A stretch of 64,000 nt of DNA, taken from contig CAKZZD010000020.1 of NCBI GenBank assembly GCA_937886715.1, forward strand, positions 1-64,000, given 5' to 3'. Within the stretch, counting starts at the first letter, position 1; each line of letters starts with the position of its first letter. This document shows positions 24,969 to 33,186 of the stretch, one piece after another. The translations under genes and the position numbers were made by a program. This DNA is from an uncultured Bacteroidales bacterium (GTDB lineage: Bacteria > Bacteroidota > Bacteroidia > Bacteroidales > P3). The notes under the pieces were generated by a model. That model saw nothing but the letters and a program-made list of their open reading frames with translations. It searched no databases and was not told the DNA's origin.

Positions 24969-26353
24969 AAATAAAAGACCTCATCAAACAAGACGCCGGC
25001 CTGCAATACGCCGTCGACAGCCTCGAACTGATGTCTGCCGCCGGCCGCCGCGCTTTGCTCGACACCGAGTTCAGCACCGACGCCCATTGGCTTGAAGCCG
25101 AATGGCAACGCCTCGACAGGGCCATCCAGACCACCCTCACTTTCAAATTCAAAAAGCCCTACATCGACCTCCGCCACTGCCTGATGCAGCTCCACGACCT
25201 GCGCTCCACCCTCGCCTCGCTGGCCAGCCACACGCCCCTCAACGAGGTGGAACTCTTCGAGGTGAAAAACCTGGCCCACCTCAACCGCATCGCCACTGGC
25301 GCCATCAGCGGACTGGGCATCTCCGACATTCTCCCCCTGCCGGCAACCGACGATGTCTTCTCCCTGCTCGACCCCGACCACACAGGCATCCCCAATTTCT
25401 ATATCTACGACAGCCTCGACCCGCGTCTGACCCCGCTGCGTCGCAAACTCGGAGGCCTCCAGACCTCCGGCGGCGACCCGGCACGCATCGCCGCGCTGCT
25501 GGCCGAACAGAACGAAATCCAAGGCCAAGTGTGTCTCCGCCTCTCCGACCAGCTGTCGCCATGGGCCCCCACCCTGACCGCCGCACTCGACCAGCTGGCC
25601 TATGCCGACCTCCTGCTGGCCAAGGCCCAGCTCGCCATCGACTGGCACCTCTCCCGACCCACCCTCGGCAATCATATCGCCTTCACAGGCCTGGTCAACC
25701 CGCGCCTCAAACACCGCAACGAGGCCGCCCATCTACGCTACCAGCCGGTCGACATCACCGTCACCTCGGGCGTCACCCTCATCACCGGCGCCAACATGGC
25801 CGGCAAAACGGTGTTGCTGAAAAGCTTGGGCACCGCCCAAACCATGGTGCAATGCGGCTTCTTCGCTCCTGCCGACGAGGCCGTCACCATCCTCTTCGAC
25901 GGCGTCACCTCCTCCATCGGCGACGACCAGGACGAAATGAACGGCCTCAGCAGCTATGCCGCCGAAATCATCAAAATCAGCGATATCGTCCGCCGCTGCC
26001 GCGACCAGCGCCTGCTGGTGCTCATCGACGAACCCGCACGCACCACCAACCCCGTCGAAGGCAAGGCCATCGTCCAGGCCCTCATCAGGCTCATGCAGCA
26101 GTCCGATTCCGCCACCCTCATCACCACACACTACGGCCAGCTCGGCGCCAACTGCCGCCGGCTACGGGTGCGCGGCTTCGTCGAGGACATGGCCGACATT
26201 CCGCTCACCCCGCGCAACATCAACCTCTTCATCGACTACTCGCTCACCGAAGACCTCTCCGGCGAGGTCCCGCACGAGGCTCTGCGCATCGCCGACATCC
26301 TCGGATGCGACAGCCAGCTGATCGACACCGCACGGCAATATATTGAAAAATAG
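24965..26353 (+). CDS. kamC: MutS-like ATPase, KamC-like reactivase
   Basis: A 462-residue protein with the MutS core/ATPase part only. Walker A (GANMAGKT, about residue 275) and Walker B with the following LIDEPARTTNP (about 350) are intact; the DNA-mismatch-binding domains of true MutS are absent. In place of the usual STF motif after Walker A there is KTVLLKSLG, and the ST(H) switch appears as ITTHYGQLG. Overlaps kamB by 4 bp. The family's known context is reactivation of B12-dependent aminomutases, not mismatch repair. Confidence 0.7.
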   Translation: MKIKDLIKQDAGLQYAVDSLELMSAAGRRALLDTEFSTDAHWLEAEWQRLDRAIQTTLTFKFKKPYIDLRHCLMQLHDLRSTLASLASHTPLNEVELFEVKNLAHLNRIATGAISGLGISDILPLPATDDVFSLLDPDHTGIPNFYIYDSLDPRLTPLRRKLGGLQTSGGDPARIAALLAEQNEIQGQVCLRLSDQLSPWAPTLTAALDQLAYADLLLAKAQLAIDWHLSRPTLGNHIAFTGLVNPRLKHRNEAAHLRYQPVDITVTSGVTLITGANMAGKTVLLKSLGTAQTMVQCGFFAPADEAVTILFDGVTSSIGDDQDEMNGLSSYAAEIIKISDIVRRCRDQRLLVLIDEPARTTNPVEGKAIVQALIRLMQQSDSATLITTHYGQLGANCRRLRVRGFVEDMADIPLTPRNINLFIDYSLTEDLSGEVPHEALRIADILGCDSQLIDTARQYIEK

Positions 26354-26414
26354 CATCCTACGACAGCCACAATACAAAAAATGGAGACGCCTGTCGGCAT
26401 CTCCCTTTTTTCTG

Positions 26415-26502
26415 CGGAAAGGAGGGGATTCGAACCCCTGAAGCGCTGTTAACGCTTACTCGCTTTCCAGGCGGGCCTCTTCAACCACTCGAGCACCTTT
26501 CC
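26415..26502 (-). tRNA. tRNA-Ser (anticodon GGA)
   Basis: The minus strand folds as a class II tRNA: acceptor stem GGAAAGG/CCTTTCC, D arm with GAGTGGTTGAAGAG, anticodon loop CTGGAAA (anticodon GGA), long variable arm (AGCG/CGCT pairing) and T loop GGTTCGAATCC. CCA is not encoded. The anticodon stem has one C-A mismatch at the second pair (28-42). Confidence 0.96.
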
Positions 26503-26542
26503 AATAGATTTTCTTGACCGGTTGATTTGTCAAAATCGGCTG

Positions 26543-26573
26543 CAAAAGTACTACTTTTTTTTCATATGACAAA
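26543..26573 (-). promoter_or_regulatory. Promoter of tRNA-Ser
   Basis: On the minus strand TTTG (26570-26573), 19 bp and TACTTTTG (26543-26550): a full consensus match, ending about 40 bp before the tRNA 5' end. Confidence 0.8.
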
Positions 26574-26580
26574 AAAAATG

Positions 26581-26588
26581 TAATTTTG
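26581..26588 (+). promoter_or_regulatory. Likely -7 element of the M49-like peptidase gene
   Basis: TAATTTTG lies about 43 nt before ATG 26632. The -33 region is only a T run. It nearly abuts the divergent tRNA promoter, so the two may compete. Confidence 0.5.
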
Positions 26589-26631
26589 CATTTTGTCATC
26601 ACCCCGACGGAATTATTAAAACCCATTCATA

Positions 26632-28269
26632 ATGAAGAAATTATTCACTTGCATCATGGCTATTTCTATCCTAGCCGCAGTAGGCTGCAACAACAAGAAA
26701 GCAGTTGAAGAAAAATCCGAAATCCAGCAAAAAGTGGACGAGTACGCCGAGTTCACCCTCACCTCCGACCTCATCCAGAACCTCTCCGCCAACGAGAAGG
26801 AGCTCCTCAAGGTCTTCATCCAGATCGGCGAAGTGATGGACGACATCTATTGGGATGAGTACTTCGGCAACGAAAACCGCCGCAACCTCGACACCCTCAC
26901 CGACCCCGCCATCCGCGCCTTCGCCGAAATCCAATACGGCGCTTGGGACCGCCTCGACAGCGAGAAGCCCTTCATCCCCGGCTTCGGCGAACGTCCCCTC
27001 GGTGCCAACTTCTACCCCACCGACATGACCAAGGAAGAGTACGACGCCCTTCAGGATCCCCTCAAGGAAAGCCAGTACAGCGTCATCCGCCGCAACGCCG
27101 AAGGTGCCCTTGAAGTGCTCCCCTACCATGTCGCCTTCGCCGACCAGATGGCCAAAGTCGACTCCCTCATGGGCAAAGCCATCGAACTCGCCGAGAACCC
27201 CGGCCTGAAGAAATACCTTGAGGCCCGCCGTGAAGCCTTCCGCACCGACGACTACTACAACAGCGACATGGTCTGGATGGACATGAAAGACAGCAAGCTC
27301 GACTTCGTCGTCGGACCCATCGAGAACTACGACGACGCCCTCAACGGCCTCAAATGCTCCCACGAAGCCTTCGTCCTCGTCAAGGATGAACAATGGAGCA
27401 ACGACCTCAGCAAGTTCGCCGCCATGCTGCCCGAGATGCAGAAACTCCTGCCCTGCGACCCCAAATATAAGAAAGAAGTCCCCGGCACCGACTGCGACAT
27501 CAACGTCTACGACGTCGTCTACTACGCTGGCGACTGCAACGCCGGTTCCAAAACCATCGCCATCAACCTCCCCAACGACGAACGCGTCCAGCTCGCCAAA
27601 GGCAGCCGCCGCCTGCAGCTGAAAAACGCCATGCGCGCCAAATACGACAACATCATGGTGCCTATCGCCAACCTCATCATCTGCCCCGAGCAGGTCGACA
27701 GCGTGACCTTCAACGCCTTCTTCGGCAACACCTGCTACCACGAGGTGGCCCACGGCCTGGGCATCAAGAACACCGTCACCGGTCGCGGCCCCTGCCGCCA
27801 GGCCCTCGGCGCCGAATATAGCGCCTGGGAGGAAGCCAAAGCCGACGTCTGCGGCCTCTTCCTCACCGAACAGCTCATCCAGCGCGGCGAAATCACCAAC
27901 ACCACCGTCGCCCAGAACTACATCACCTTCATTGCCGGCCTGCTCCGCTCCGTCCGCTTCGGCGCCACCGAGGCCCACGGCCGCGCCAACATCATGTGCT
28001 ACAACTACTTTAAAGAGCACGGCGCCTTCACCCGCAACGCCGACGGCAAATATGTCATCAACGTCGACAAAGCCCGCGAAGCAGCCCGCGGCTGGGCAGC
28101 CATCATCATCGCCATGGAGGGCGAGGGCGACATGGCCGCAGCCAAAGCCTACAGCGACAAAAACGGCAAAATCGGCACCGAACTTCAGGCCGACCTCGAC
28201 AAAATCCGAGACGCCAACATCCCGCGCGACATCCGCTACAACCAGGGCGTAAAAGCCCTCGGCCTGTAA
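26632..28269 (+). CDS. M49-like (dipeptidyl-peptidase III-related) zinc peptidase lipoprotein
   Basis: A 545-residue protein with a lipoprotein signal (AAVGCNN lipobox, cysteine at about 19). The zinc site is HEVAHGLG (about residue 371) with a downstream EEAKAD (about 405) that would give the third ligand, the arrangement of M49-related peptidases of Bacteroidota, which have HExxH rather than the HExxGH of classical DPP III. Flanking segments such as NTVTGRGPCRQALG fit. It probably removes dipeptides from oligopeptides in the periplasm or at the surface. Its codon use is strongly biased to C-ending codons, suggesting high expression. Confidence 0.75.
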   Translation: MKKLFTCIMAISILAAVGCNNKKAVEEKSEIQQKVDEYAEFTLTSDLIQNLSANEKELLKVFIQIGEVMDDIYWDEYFGNENRRNLDTLTDPAIRAFAEIQYGAWDRLDSEKPFIPGFGERPLGANFYPTDMTKEEYDALQDPLKESQYSVIRRNAEGALEVLPYHVAFADQMAKVDSLMGKAIELAENPGLKKYLEARREAFRTDDYYNSDMVWMDMKDSKLDFVVGPIENYDDALNGLKCSHEAFVLVKDEQWSNDLSKFAAMLPEMQKLLPCDPKYKKEVPGTDCDINVYDVVYYAGDCNAGSKTIAINLPNDERVQLAKGSRRLQLKNAMRAKYDNIMVPIANLIICPEQVDSVTFNAFFGNTCYHEVAHGLGIKNTVTGRGPCRQALGAEYSAWEEAKADVCGLFLTEQLIQRGEITNTTVAQNYITFIAGLLRSVRFGATEAHGRANIMCYNYFKEHGAFTRNADGKYVINVDKAREAARGWAAIIIAMEGEGDMAAAKAYSDKNGKIGTELQADLDKIRDANIPRDIRYNQGVKALGL

Positions 28270-28293
28270 TCCGGCACACTTTACATCACCCCC

Positions 28294-28334
28294 TCAAGGG
28301 CGGTCGGCACAAACGTCGGCCGCCCTTGATTTTA
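28294..28334 (+). terminator. Rho-independent terminator after the peptidase gene
   Basis: TCAAGGGCGG pairs with CCGCCCTTGA around a loop of about 16 nt that can pair further, and the stem runs into ATTTT. It begins 24 bp after the stop codon. Confidence 0.8.
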
Positions 28335-28465
28335 ACATTTTTTCCAGCCATTCAAAATGGACCAATTTGGTTAATTTTAACATTTATTGATTTTTTAACA
28401 TTTATATAAACTTCTGATTCATAGCAATATTAATGAATCAGCAAAAATAAAATGCAAAAAAAAAA

Positions 28466-28495
28466 TTTGTATATCGAATTTATTCCTTACATTTG
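28466..28495 (+). promoter_or_regulatory. Consensus-like promoter with no gene directly downstream
   Basis: TTTG (28466-28469), 18 bp and TACATTTG (28488-28495). The next coding start is 900 bp away (upxY at 29401). It may drive a non-coding RNA or a long upxY leader. Confidence 0.55.
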
Positions 28496-28976
28496 CCGCG
28501 GATTTCGGAAAACACCGGCCGACAAAAACGGCACAGATCTCCAATAATCCAAGCGCCCAATTGGCCGTACCGCCTCCAAAACGGCACCACCCGGAAAAGC
28601 GCACAACACAGCCAACTGCCATCTGACTGCAACCCACTTCAACCAGCAGCACCCATCGTCAAAAAAAGAGCCGCTAAAGGATGACCTTGACAAAAATAAC
28701 GCCACCACAATAAGCAACCGAGAGCAATAGGAAAGCTGATATCCGCCATTCAGAACAAGGGGTAATCAAATCCACAATTCTAACGACAATCATATCTATC
28801 ACCCCCTGTCGAATGAAGGTTCTTCCTTAGGACTTCAGCCGCAGCCATCGGTTGCTTTTCTTATTTTGTTGTAAAACAACGTCTTCAGTCACTCCCCTCC
28901 CACAATCCATTCTCCAATTCTTTCCCCCATTTTCATAACCCTCTCCAACCCCGCTCCAACCTCTCGCCTCTTTCCC

Positions 28977-29020
28977 TCGGTGATCCTTCGGTGATCCTTC
29001 GGTGATCCTATACTGATCCT
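28977..29020. repeat. Four 11-bp tandem repeats (TCGGTGATCCT)
   Basis: Three exact TCGGTGATCCT units and a fourth reading ATACTGATCCT, followed by another ATAC. Non-coding, in the upxY upstream region. Confidence 0.9.
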
Positions 29021-29225
29021 ATACAATCTCGCTGTGGCTTGCTGAATTAGGTTGTCACTTTTGTGTCTTGCGACTGGATCAGGTTGACGGGTTAATTATT
29101 GTCGACTGTTTCCGGTTGTCAGCCGCCTTTATTTTTGATGGCTTTTGTGTCAACTTTTTTCAGCGCAAGACATGAGTTAAGCTGCCGAAAATGATAATAA
29201 TATTTATTAAATTTAAAAAAATTAG

Positions 29226-29233
29226 TATATTTG
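29226..29233 (+). promoter_or_regulatory. Likely -7 element of the capsule-type operon
   Basis: TATATTTG about 168 nt before upxY, in an AT-rich patch; the -33 region is weak. It would give a leader of about 160 nt, long enough for NusG-paralog action. Confidence 0.5.
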
Positions 29234-29400
29234 CATATTGATTGTCGAATTCCCATAAACCGGAAAAGGCTGTCAATGAACGGGTTGCAACAAGCCTCCT
29301 GCGATAGGAGCGCCCTGTAAGCCAGAACCTACCGACTGGCGAACCCCATCCCAACCTGCCATGAGCGGGGAGGGGAAGATGTATAAGGACAAGAAAAACA

Positions 29401-29922
29401 ATGCACAAAATGCCCAACGACGAGACACCCCACTGGTACGCCATGCGCGTCTACCACAACCGCAGCAAAATGCTGACGGAAACGCTCTCGGACGACGGCA
29501 TTGAGTATTTCGACCCGTCGGAGGCCATCGCCTCGCTGCTGTTCGTGCATTGCGACGAGCACTACATCGCCGATTTGGGGTCTCGCTATTTCGACCGCGT
29601 GTGGATCTACCGCCGCACCGGCTCGCGGGTGCCTGCAGTAGTGCCCGACCGCGAGATGGAGGTGTTCCGCTTCGTGGTGACGGCAGGCAAGCAGGGGCTG
29701 ACATTCTTGGGCGACGACCGGCCGGAGTATCACCAGGGCGACCGCGTAGTGGTCACCGACGGCCCGTTCAAAGGTGCCGAAGGGCACATCAAACGCATCA
29801 AACGCGACCGACGGCTGATTGTCAGCATCGACGGCGTGGTGGCAGTGGCCACCACATATATCCATCCCAAATTCTTGAAGAAAGTCGACATGCCTGAGCC
29901 CACTGGGCGCTTCCGGATATGA
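29401..29922 (+). CDS. UpxY-type transcription antitermination protein (NusG paralog)
   Basis: A 173-residue protein with a NusG N-terminal domain (WYAMRVYHNRSKMLTETL, about residues 13-30) and a C-terminal KOW domain (HQGDRVVVTDGPFKGAEGHIKRI, about 116-138). In Bacteroides the first gene of each capsule locus encodes such a UpxY, which binds the leader of its own operon and prevents early termination. Its place at the head of a 34-kb glycan locus and the long leader fit this. It overlaps the sugar transferase by 4 bp. An ATG three codons in (29410) is an alternative start. Confidence 0.92.
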   Translation: MHKMPNDETPHWYAMRVYHNRSKMLTETLSDDGIEYFDPSEAIASLLFVHCDEHYIADLGSRYFDRVWIYRRTGSRVPAVVPDREMEVFRFVVTAGKQGLTFLGDDRPEYHQGDRVVVTDGPFKGAEGHIKRIKRDRRLIVSIDGVVAVATTYIHPKFLKKVDMPEPTGRFRI

Positions 29923-31085
29923 AGACACCGCTGTTCCACCTGCAATACGAGCTCGACCAGCCCTACACCGAAAGGGGCACCGAGTCGGGTGCGAAACTGT
30001 TCACCGACGAGATCGACGACCCCGTCGTGCGCCGTTGTCTGGAGACCACCGGCAAGATGGGGCAAAAGGAGCTGGCCCGGTGGCTGCAGCGCGAACACGA
30101 ATCGATCAAGGACAAGGTCTACGTCACGCCGCTGACCACCTACACGCCCGAAGCACTCGACTACAGGCTCGAAGGCATCAGCCCCGCACTGGTCTACATC
30201 TCCCGTCCGCTGCACACAATCATGATGCTCGACGAGTTCCTCCACGAGGCCAACGTGCACCTTGAAACCGGTGCATGGATCAGCTGCCACTCGATGACGT
30301 CGGTGCTGAAGCGCAAGCTGCTGATGAAGCGCTACCCCTGGGGCATACGCCACGTGGCGGCCGCGGCGCACTATATGTGGCACCGGGTGTGCCCGAAGCT
30401 GGGACTGACACGCAAGCTGTATTTCTCCATCACCGGCGGCAAAAACCGCACCTTCAACCGGGTGGAGATCCTGGGACGGCTCTATCGTGCCGGCTTCGAG
30501 GTGAAGGACGAGCAGTTCCGCGAGGGCGAGTTTTTTGTCATCGCGCAAAAGGTAAAGCCGCCCGTCGAGGACAAGGCACCCACGGGTTCGCCCATCATCC
30601 ACCTCCGCCGCGTGGGACTGAACGGCAAGCCCATCGTGGTCCACAAGTTCCGCACCATGTACACCTACTCGGAGTACATCCAGTCGTACATCTACCGTTA
30701 TCAGAACCTGGACAACGGCGGCAAGTTCAAGAACGACTACCGGGTGAACTTCTGGGGCAAGATCCTGCGCAAAAGCTGGCTCGACGAGTTGCCGATGGTG
30801 TGGAACATGATCCAGGGCGACATGAAACTGGTGGGCGTGCGCCCGTTGAGCCAGCAGTATTTCAGCCTCTACACGCCCGAGATGCAGGAGCTCCGCACCC
30901 GCACCAAGCCCGGCCTGCTCCCGCCGTTCTATTACGACGCCGTCACGCCGGAAAGCATCGACGATGTGCAAGCCTCTGAACGCCGCTACCTGGAAGCCTA
31001 CCTCAAAGCGCCGTTCCGCACCGACTGGCGCTACTTCTGGGGCATCGTGGGCAACATCGTCTTCCGTAACAAGCGCTCGAAGTAA
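29919..31085 (+). CDS. Initiating sugar-phosphate transferase with atypical N-terminus
   Basis: A 388-residue protein whose C-terminal half is a bacterial sugar transferase (WbaP/PglC superfamily): VVHKFRTMY (about 244), SWLDELPMVWNMIQGDMKLVGVRPLS (about 286-311, key core motif) and TRTKPGLLPP. Such enzymes load the first sugar phosphate onto undecaprenyl phosphate. Unlike the usual family, it lacks the N-terminal hydrophobic re-entrant helix; instead about 210 mostly polar residues precede, with a FSITGGKNRTFNRVEILGRLYRAGFEV-type segment seen in other Bacteroidota transferases. How it holds the membrane is unclear. Confidence 0.85.
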   Translation: MKTPLFHLQYELDQPYTERGTESGAKLFTDEIDDPVVRRCLETTGKMGQKELARWLQREHESIKDKVYVTPLTTYTPEALDYRLEGISPALVYISRPLHTIMMLDEFLHEANVHLETGAWISCHSMTSVLKRKLLMKRYPWGIRHVAAAAHYMWHRVCPKLGLTRKLYFSITGGKNRTFNRVEILGRLYRAGFEVKDEQFREGEFFVIAQKVKPPVEDKAPTGSPIIHLRRVGLNGKPIVVHKFRTMYTYSEYIQSYIYRYQNLDNGGKFKNDYRVNFWGKILRKSWLDELPMVWNMIQGDMKLVGVRPLSQQYFSLYTPEMQELRTRTKPGLLPPFYYDAVTPESIDDVQASERRYLEAYLKAPFRTDWRYFWGIVGNIVFRNKRSK

Positions 31086-31224
31086 CTCTCGCAGTGGACT
31101 TCAACAATTTGCCTCGGAGAGGCCACCCTCACGAAACACAATAAACACCCATACATAAGTACGGCACTGCAAAATAGCAGAACCATAAGCATGTCGGGGA
31201 CATGCAACAAAGCGATTTCATCCA

Positions 31225-32136
31225 ATGAAGCAAGACAATAAAAACTTCGACTCTTCGGCTCCCCAATCTTTCGACCATTCGACATCCAACGAGGGCTGGA
31301 CTACTGTCATCAAGCCGAAGGACAAGTTGCTGTCGGTCGACTTCGGCGAACTGTGGCGCTACCGCGACCTCTGCTCGCTGTTTGTCAGGCGCAATATCAC
31401 CACGCAGTTCAAGCAGACGGTGCTTGGCCCGTTGTGGTATGTCCTGCAGCCGATGATCACGGTGGTGATGTATATGGTGGTGTTCGGCAACATTGCCAAA
31501 ATACCCACCGACGGACTTCCTCAGCCGCTGTTCTACCTGAGCGGAATCTGCCTCTGGCAGTATTTCAGCGACTGTCTGAACAAGACCTCCTCAACGTTTG
31601 TGTCGAACGCCAGCATCTTCGGCAAAGTCTACTTCCCACGACTCATCGTGCCCATCTCCAACGTCATCTCCAACCTGCTCCGCTTTGGCATCCAGTTCGC
31701 CCTTTTTCTGGTGGTGTACGCCGTCTATCAGATTTTCATCATCCCCGGACAGATCCACACCAATTGGTATGCCCTGATGCTGCCCGTGTTGGTGGCCATG
31801 CTGGCCGGCTTGGCGCTGGGTTTCGGAGTGCTGTTTTCCAGCCTGACCACAAAGTATCGCGACCTGCAGCTGCTGCTGGGCTACTTCGTCAGCCTGTGGA
31901 TGTATGCCACACCGGTGATCTATCCCTTGAGCACCATCCACAACAACACGCTGCGCTTCATCATGTCGCTCAACCCCCTGACAGGCATCGTCGAAGCCTT
32001 CAAGTATGGCTTCCTCGGCGAGGGTGTCTTCAGCTGGGGTCTGCTGGGCTACAGCTTCGCCTTCATGGTAGTGCTGCTGGCCATCGGCGTGGTGCTCTTC
32101 AACCGGGTGCAACGCACCTTCATGGACACCGTCTGA
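31225..32136 (+). CDS. wzm: Polysaccharide ABC transporter permease (Wzm type)
   Basis: A 303-residue ABC-2 type permease with six hydrophobic segments after a soluble N-terminus of about 60 residues. The FKQTVLGPLWYVLQPM segment and the C-terminal LNPLTGIVEAFKYGFLG are typical for O-antigen/capsule permeases. With the ATPase at 35818 it should export a finished lipid-linked glycan. Its partner gene is 3.7 kb away rather than adjacent. The 140 bp before it show no clear promoter. Confidence 0.95.
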   Translation: MKQDNKNFDSSAPQSFDHSTSNEGWTTVIKPKDKLLSVDFGELWRYRDLCSLFVRRNITTQFKQTVLGPLWYVLQPMITVVMYMVVFGNIAKIPTDGLPQPLFYLSGICLWQYFSDCLNKTSSTFVSNASIFGKVYFPRLIVPISNVISNLLRFGIQFALFLVVYAVYQIFIIPGQIHTNWYALMLPVLVAMLAGLALGFGVLFSSLTTKYRDLQLLLGYFVSLWMYATPVIYPLSTIHNNTLRFIMSLNPLTGIVEAFKYGFLGEGVFSWGLLGYSFAFMVVLLAIGVVLFNRVQRTFMDTV

Positions 32137-32138
32137 TC

Positions 32139-33176
32139 ATGGCAACCATACAACAGCTGGCATACGGACTGCTGGTGCCCGCCGTGAACGGTGAGACGCC
32201 GCAAGGCGCGCTCTTCGACAACCTGGACACCGGCCAATGGGCGCAGCTGTTCCGCCTGATGCGGCAGAACAATGTGGTGGCGCTGACAGCCGCATCGGTG
32301 GCTCAGCTGGGCGAGCAGGTGCCTCGCAGCATCAAAATGCCGTGGTTGATGGAACGCGAAAAAGCGGCCAGCCGCTACCGCATGCAGGCCGACGTCGAGC
32401 ACGACATCAAAGCGTTGATGCAGGAGCACGGCATCAAATGCATGACCCTTAAAGGGACACACCTGTCCCGCTACTACCCCACACCTGAGTGTCGCGAGTT
32501 CGGCGACCTGGACCTCTACTTCTTCGACCGGCAGGCCGATGCCGACCGTCTGATGGCCGACGAGCACGGCGTCGCAATCAGCAACGACGCCCACCACCAC
32601 ACGAAGTATGTCTACCGCGGCGTCACGGTGGAAAGCCACTACAATTTCGTCAACGTCCACACCCCCCGCAGCAACCGCCGCTACGAACAGCTGCTCAAAA
32701 GCCTGGCACCTTCGCCCACCTTCGAGCTGCTGTTCATGCTGCGCCACGTGGCGGTACACTTTGCGGCCAGCCGCATCACGCTGCGCGACCTGACCGATTG
32801 GCACCTCGCCACCCGGCAATTGGAGGGTTCCGTCGACTGGGACACGGTACGTAAGGCCGCCAAAGACTTCGGCATGGCGCCTTTCGCCGATGCGCTGACC
32901 TCCATCGTGAGCCGTCGTTTCAACCATGAAATACCTCTCCGCTTTGCCCCCGAAAACGACATCGCCGAAAAGGTGGAGCACGATATGCTCTTTGGCAGTC
33001 CGCAGAGCGAGGAATACCCCGCCAATGGCTGGGGTAGGCTATCCTGGAAGCTGCGCCGCTACCGTGCCAACCGATGGAAACAGCGTCTCGTCTTCAACGA
33101 CTCGCCGCTGAGCCTGCTCCTCACCAGCCTCGGCTCCCACTCTCGCAACCCGCATAGCATCCTGCATAAGATATAA
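32139..33176 (+). CDS. Nucleotidyltransferase-fold family protein
   Basis: A 345-residue protein resembling the uncharacterised nucleotidyltransferase family found in capsule loci (NTP_transf_5-like). The key segment is LKGTHLSRYYPTPECREFGDLDLYF (about residues 104-128), with the paired acidic residues GDLDLY expected to bind metal. No activity is established for the family; addition of a nucleotide or a phosphate-linked group to the glycan is a guess. It begins 2 bp after the permease gene; the frame upstream is not used because it overlaps that gene. Confidence 0.7.
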   Translation: MATIQQLAYGLLVPAVNGETPQGALFDNLDTGQWAQLFRLMRQNNVVALTAASVAQLGEQVPRSIKMPWLMEREKAASRYRMQADVEHDIKALMQEHGIKCMTLKGTHLSRYYPTPECREFGDLDLYFFDRQADADRLMADEHGVAISNDAHHHTKYVYRGVTVESHYNFVNVHTPRSNRRYEQLLKSLAPSPTFELLFMLRHVAVHFAASRITLRDLTDWHLATRQLEGSVDWDTVRKAAKDFGMAPFADALTSIVSRRFNHEIPLRFAPENDIAEKVEHDMLFGSPQSEEYPANGWGRLSWKLRRYRANRWKQRLVFNDSPLSLLLTSLGSHSRNPHSILHKI

Positions 33177-33186
33177 CCTCACTCCC

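Larger units (their letters stand above)
28335..29400 (+). other. Long non-coding region upstream of upxY
   Basis: About 1.07 kb without a convincing gene. It contains three copies of TTTTAACATTT (28330-28340, 28375-28385, 28393-28403), a 9-bp inverted repeat (28414-28422 and 28433-28441), a consensus promoter (28466-28495), an 11-bp tandem repeat (28977-29020), a repeated CTTTTGTGTC (29058-29067, 29142-29151) and a second -7 element close to upxY. Short frames across it look random. It could be a long regulated leader or encode an RNA. Confidence 0.6.

Noticed and set aside
26415..26502. tRNA-Ser as a possible pseudogene because of a C-A mismatch in the anticodon stem
   Set aside because: All other stems and loops are sound, it has a full consensus promoter, and a single mismatch at that position is tolerated.
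26671..28020. A 449-residue minus-strand frame opposite the M49-like gene
   Set aside because: It is a shadow of strongly biased codons (Val/Gly/Asp-rich) and has no start context or motif.
28493..28684. A 63-codon frame just after the orphan promoter at 28466-28495
   Set aside because: Its TTG start lies within the -7 element and the sequence shows no family features.
29058..29172. Inverted 9-bp TGTCTTGCG/CGCAAGACA pair and repeated CTTTTGTGTC as possible attachment sites
   Set aside because: Short, far apart, and no integrase or recombinase gene is nearby.
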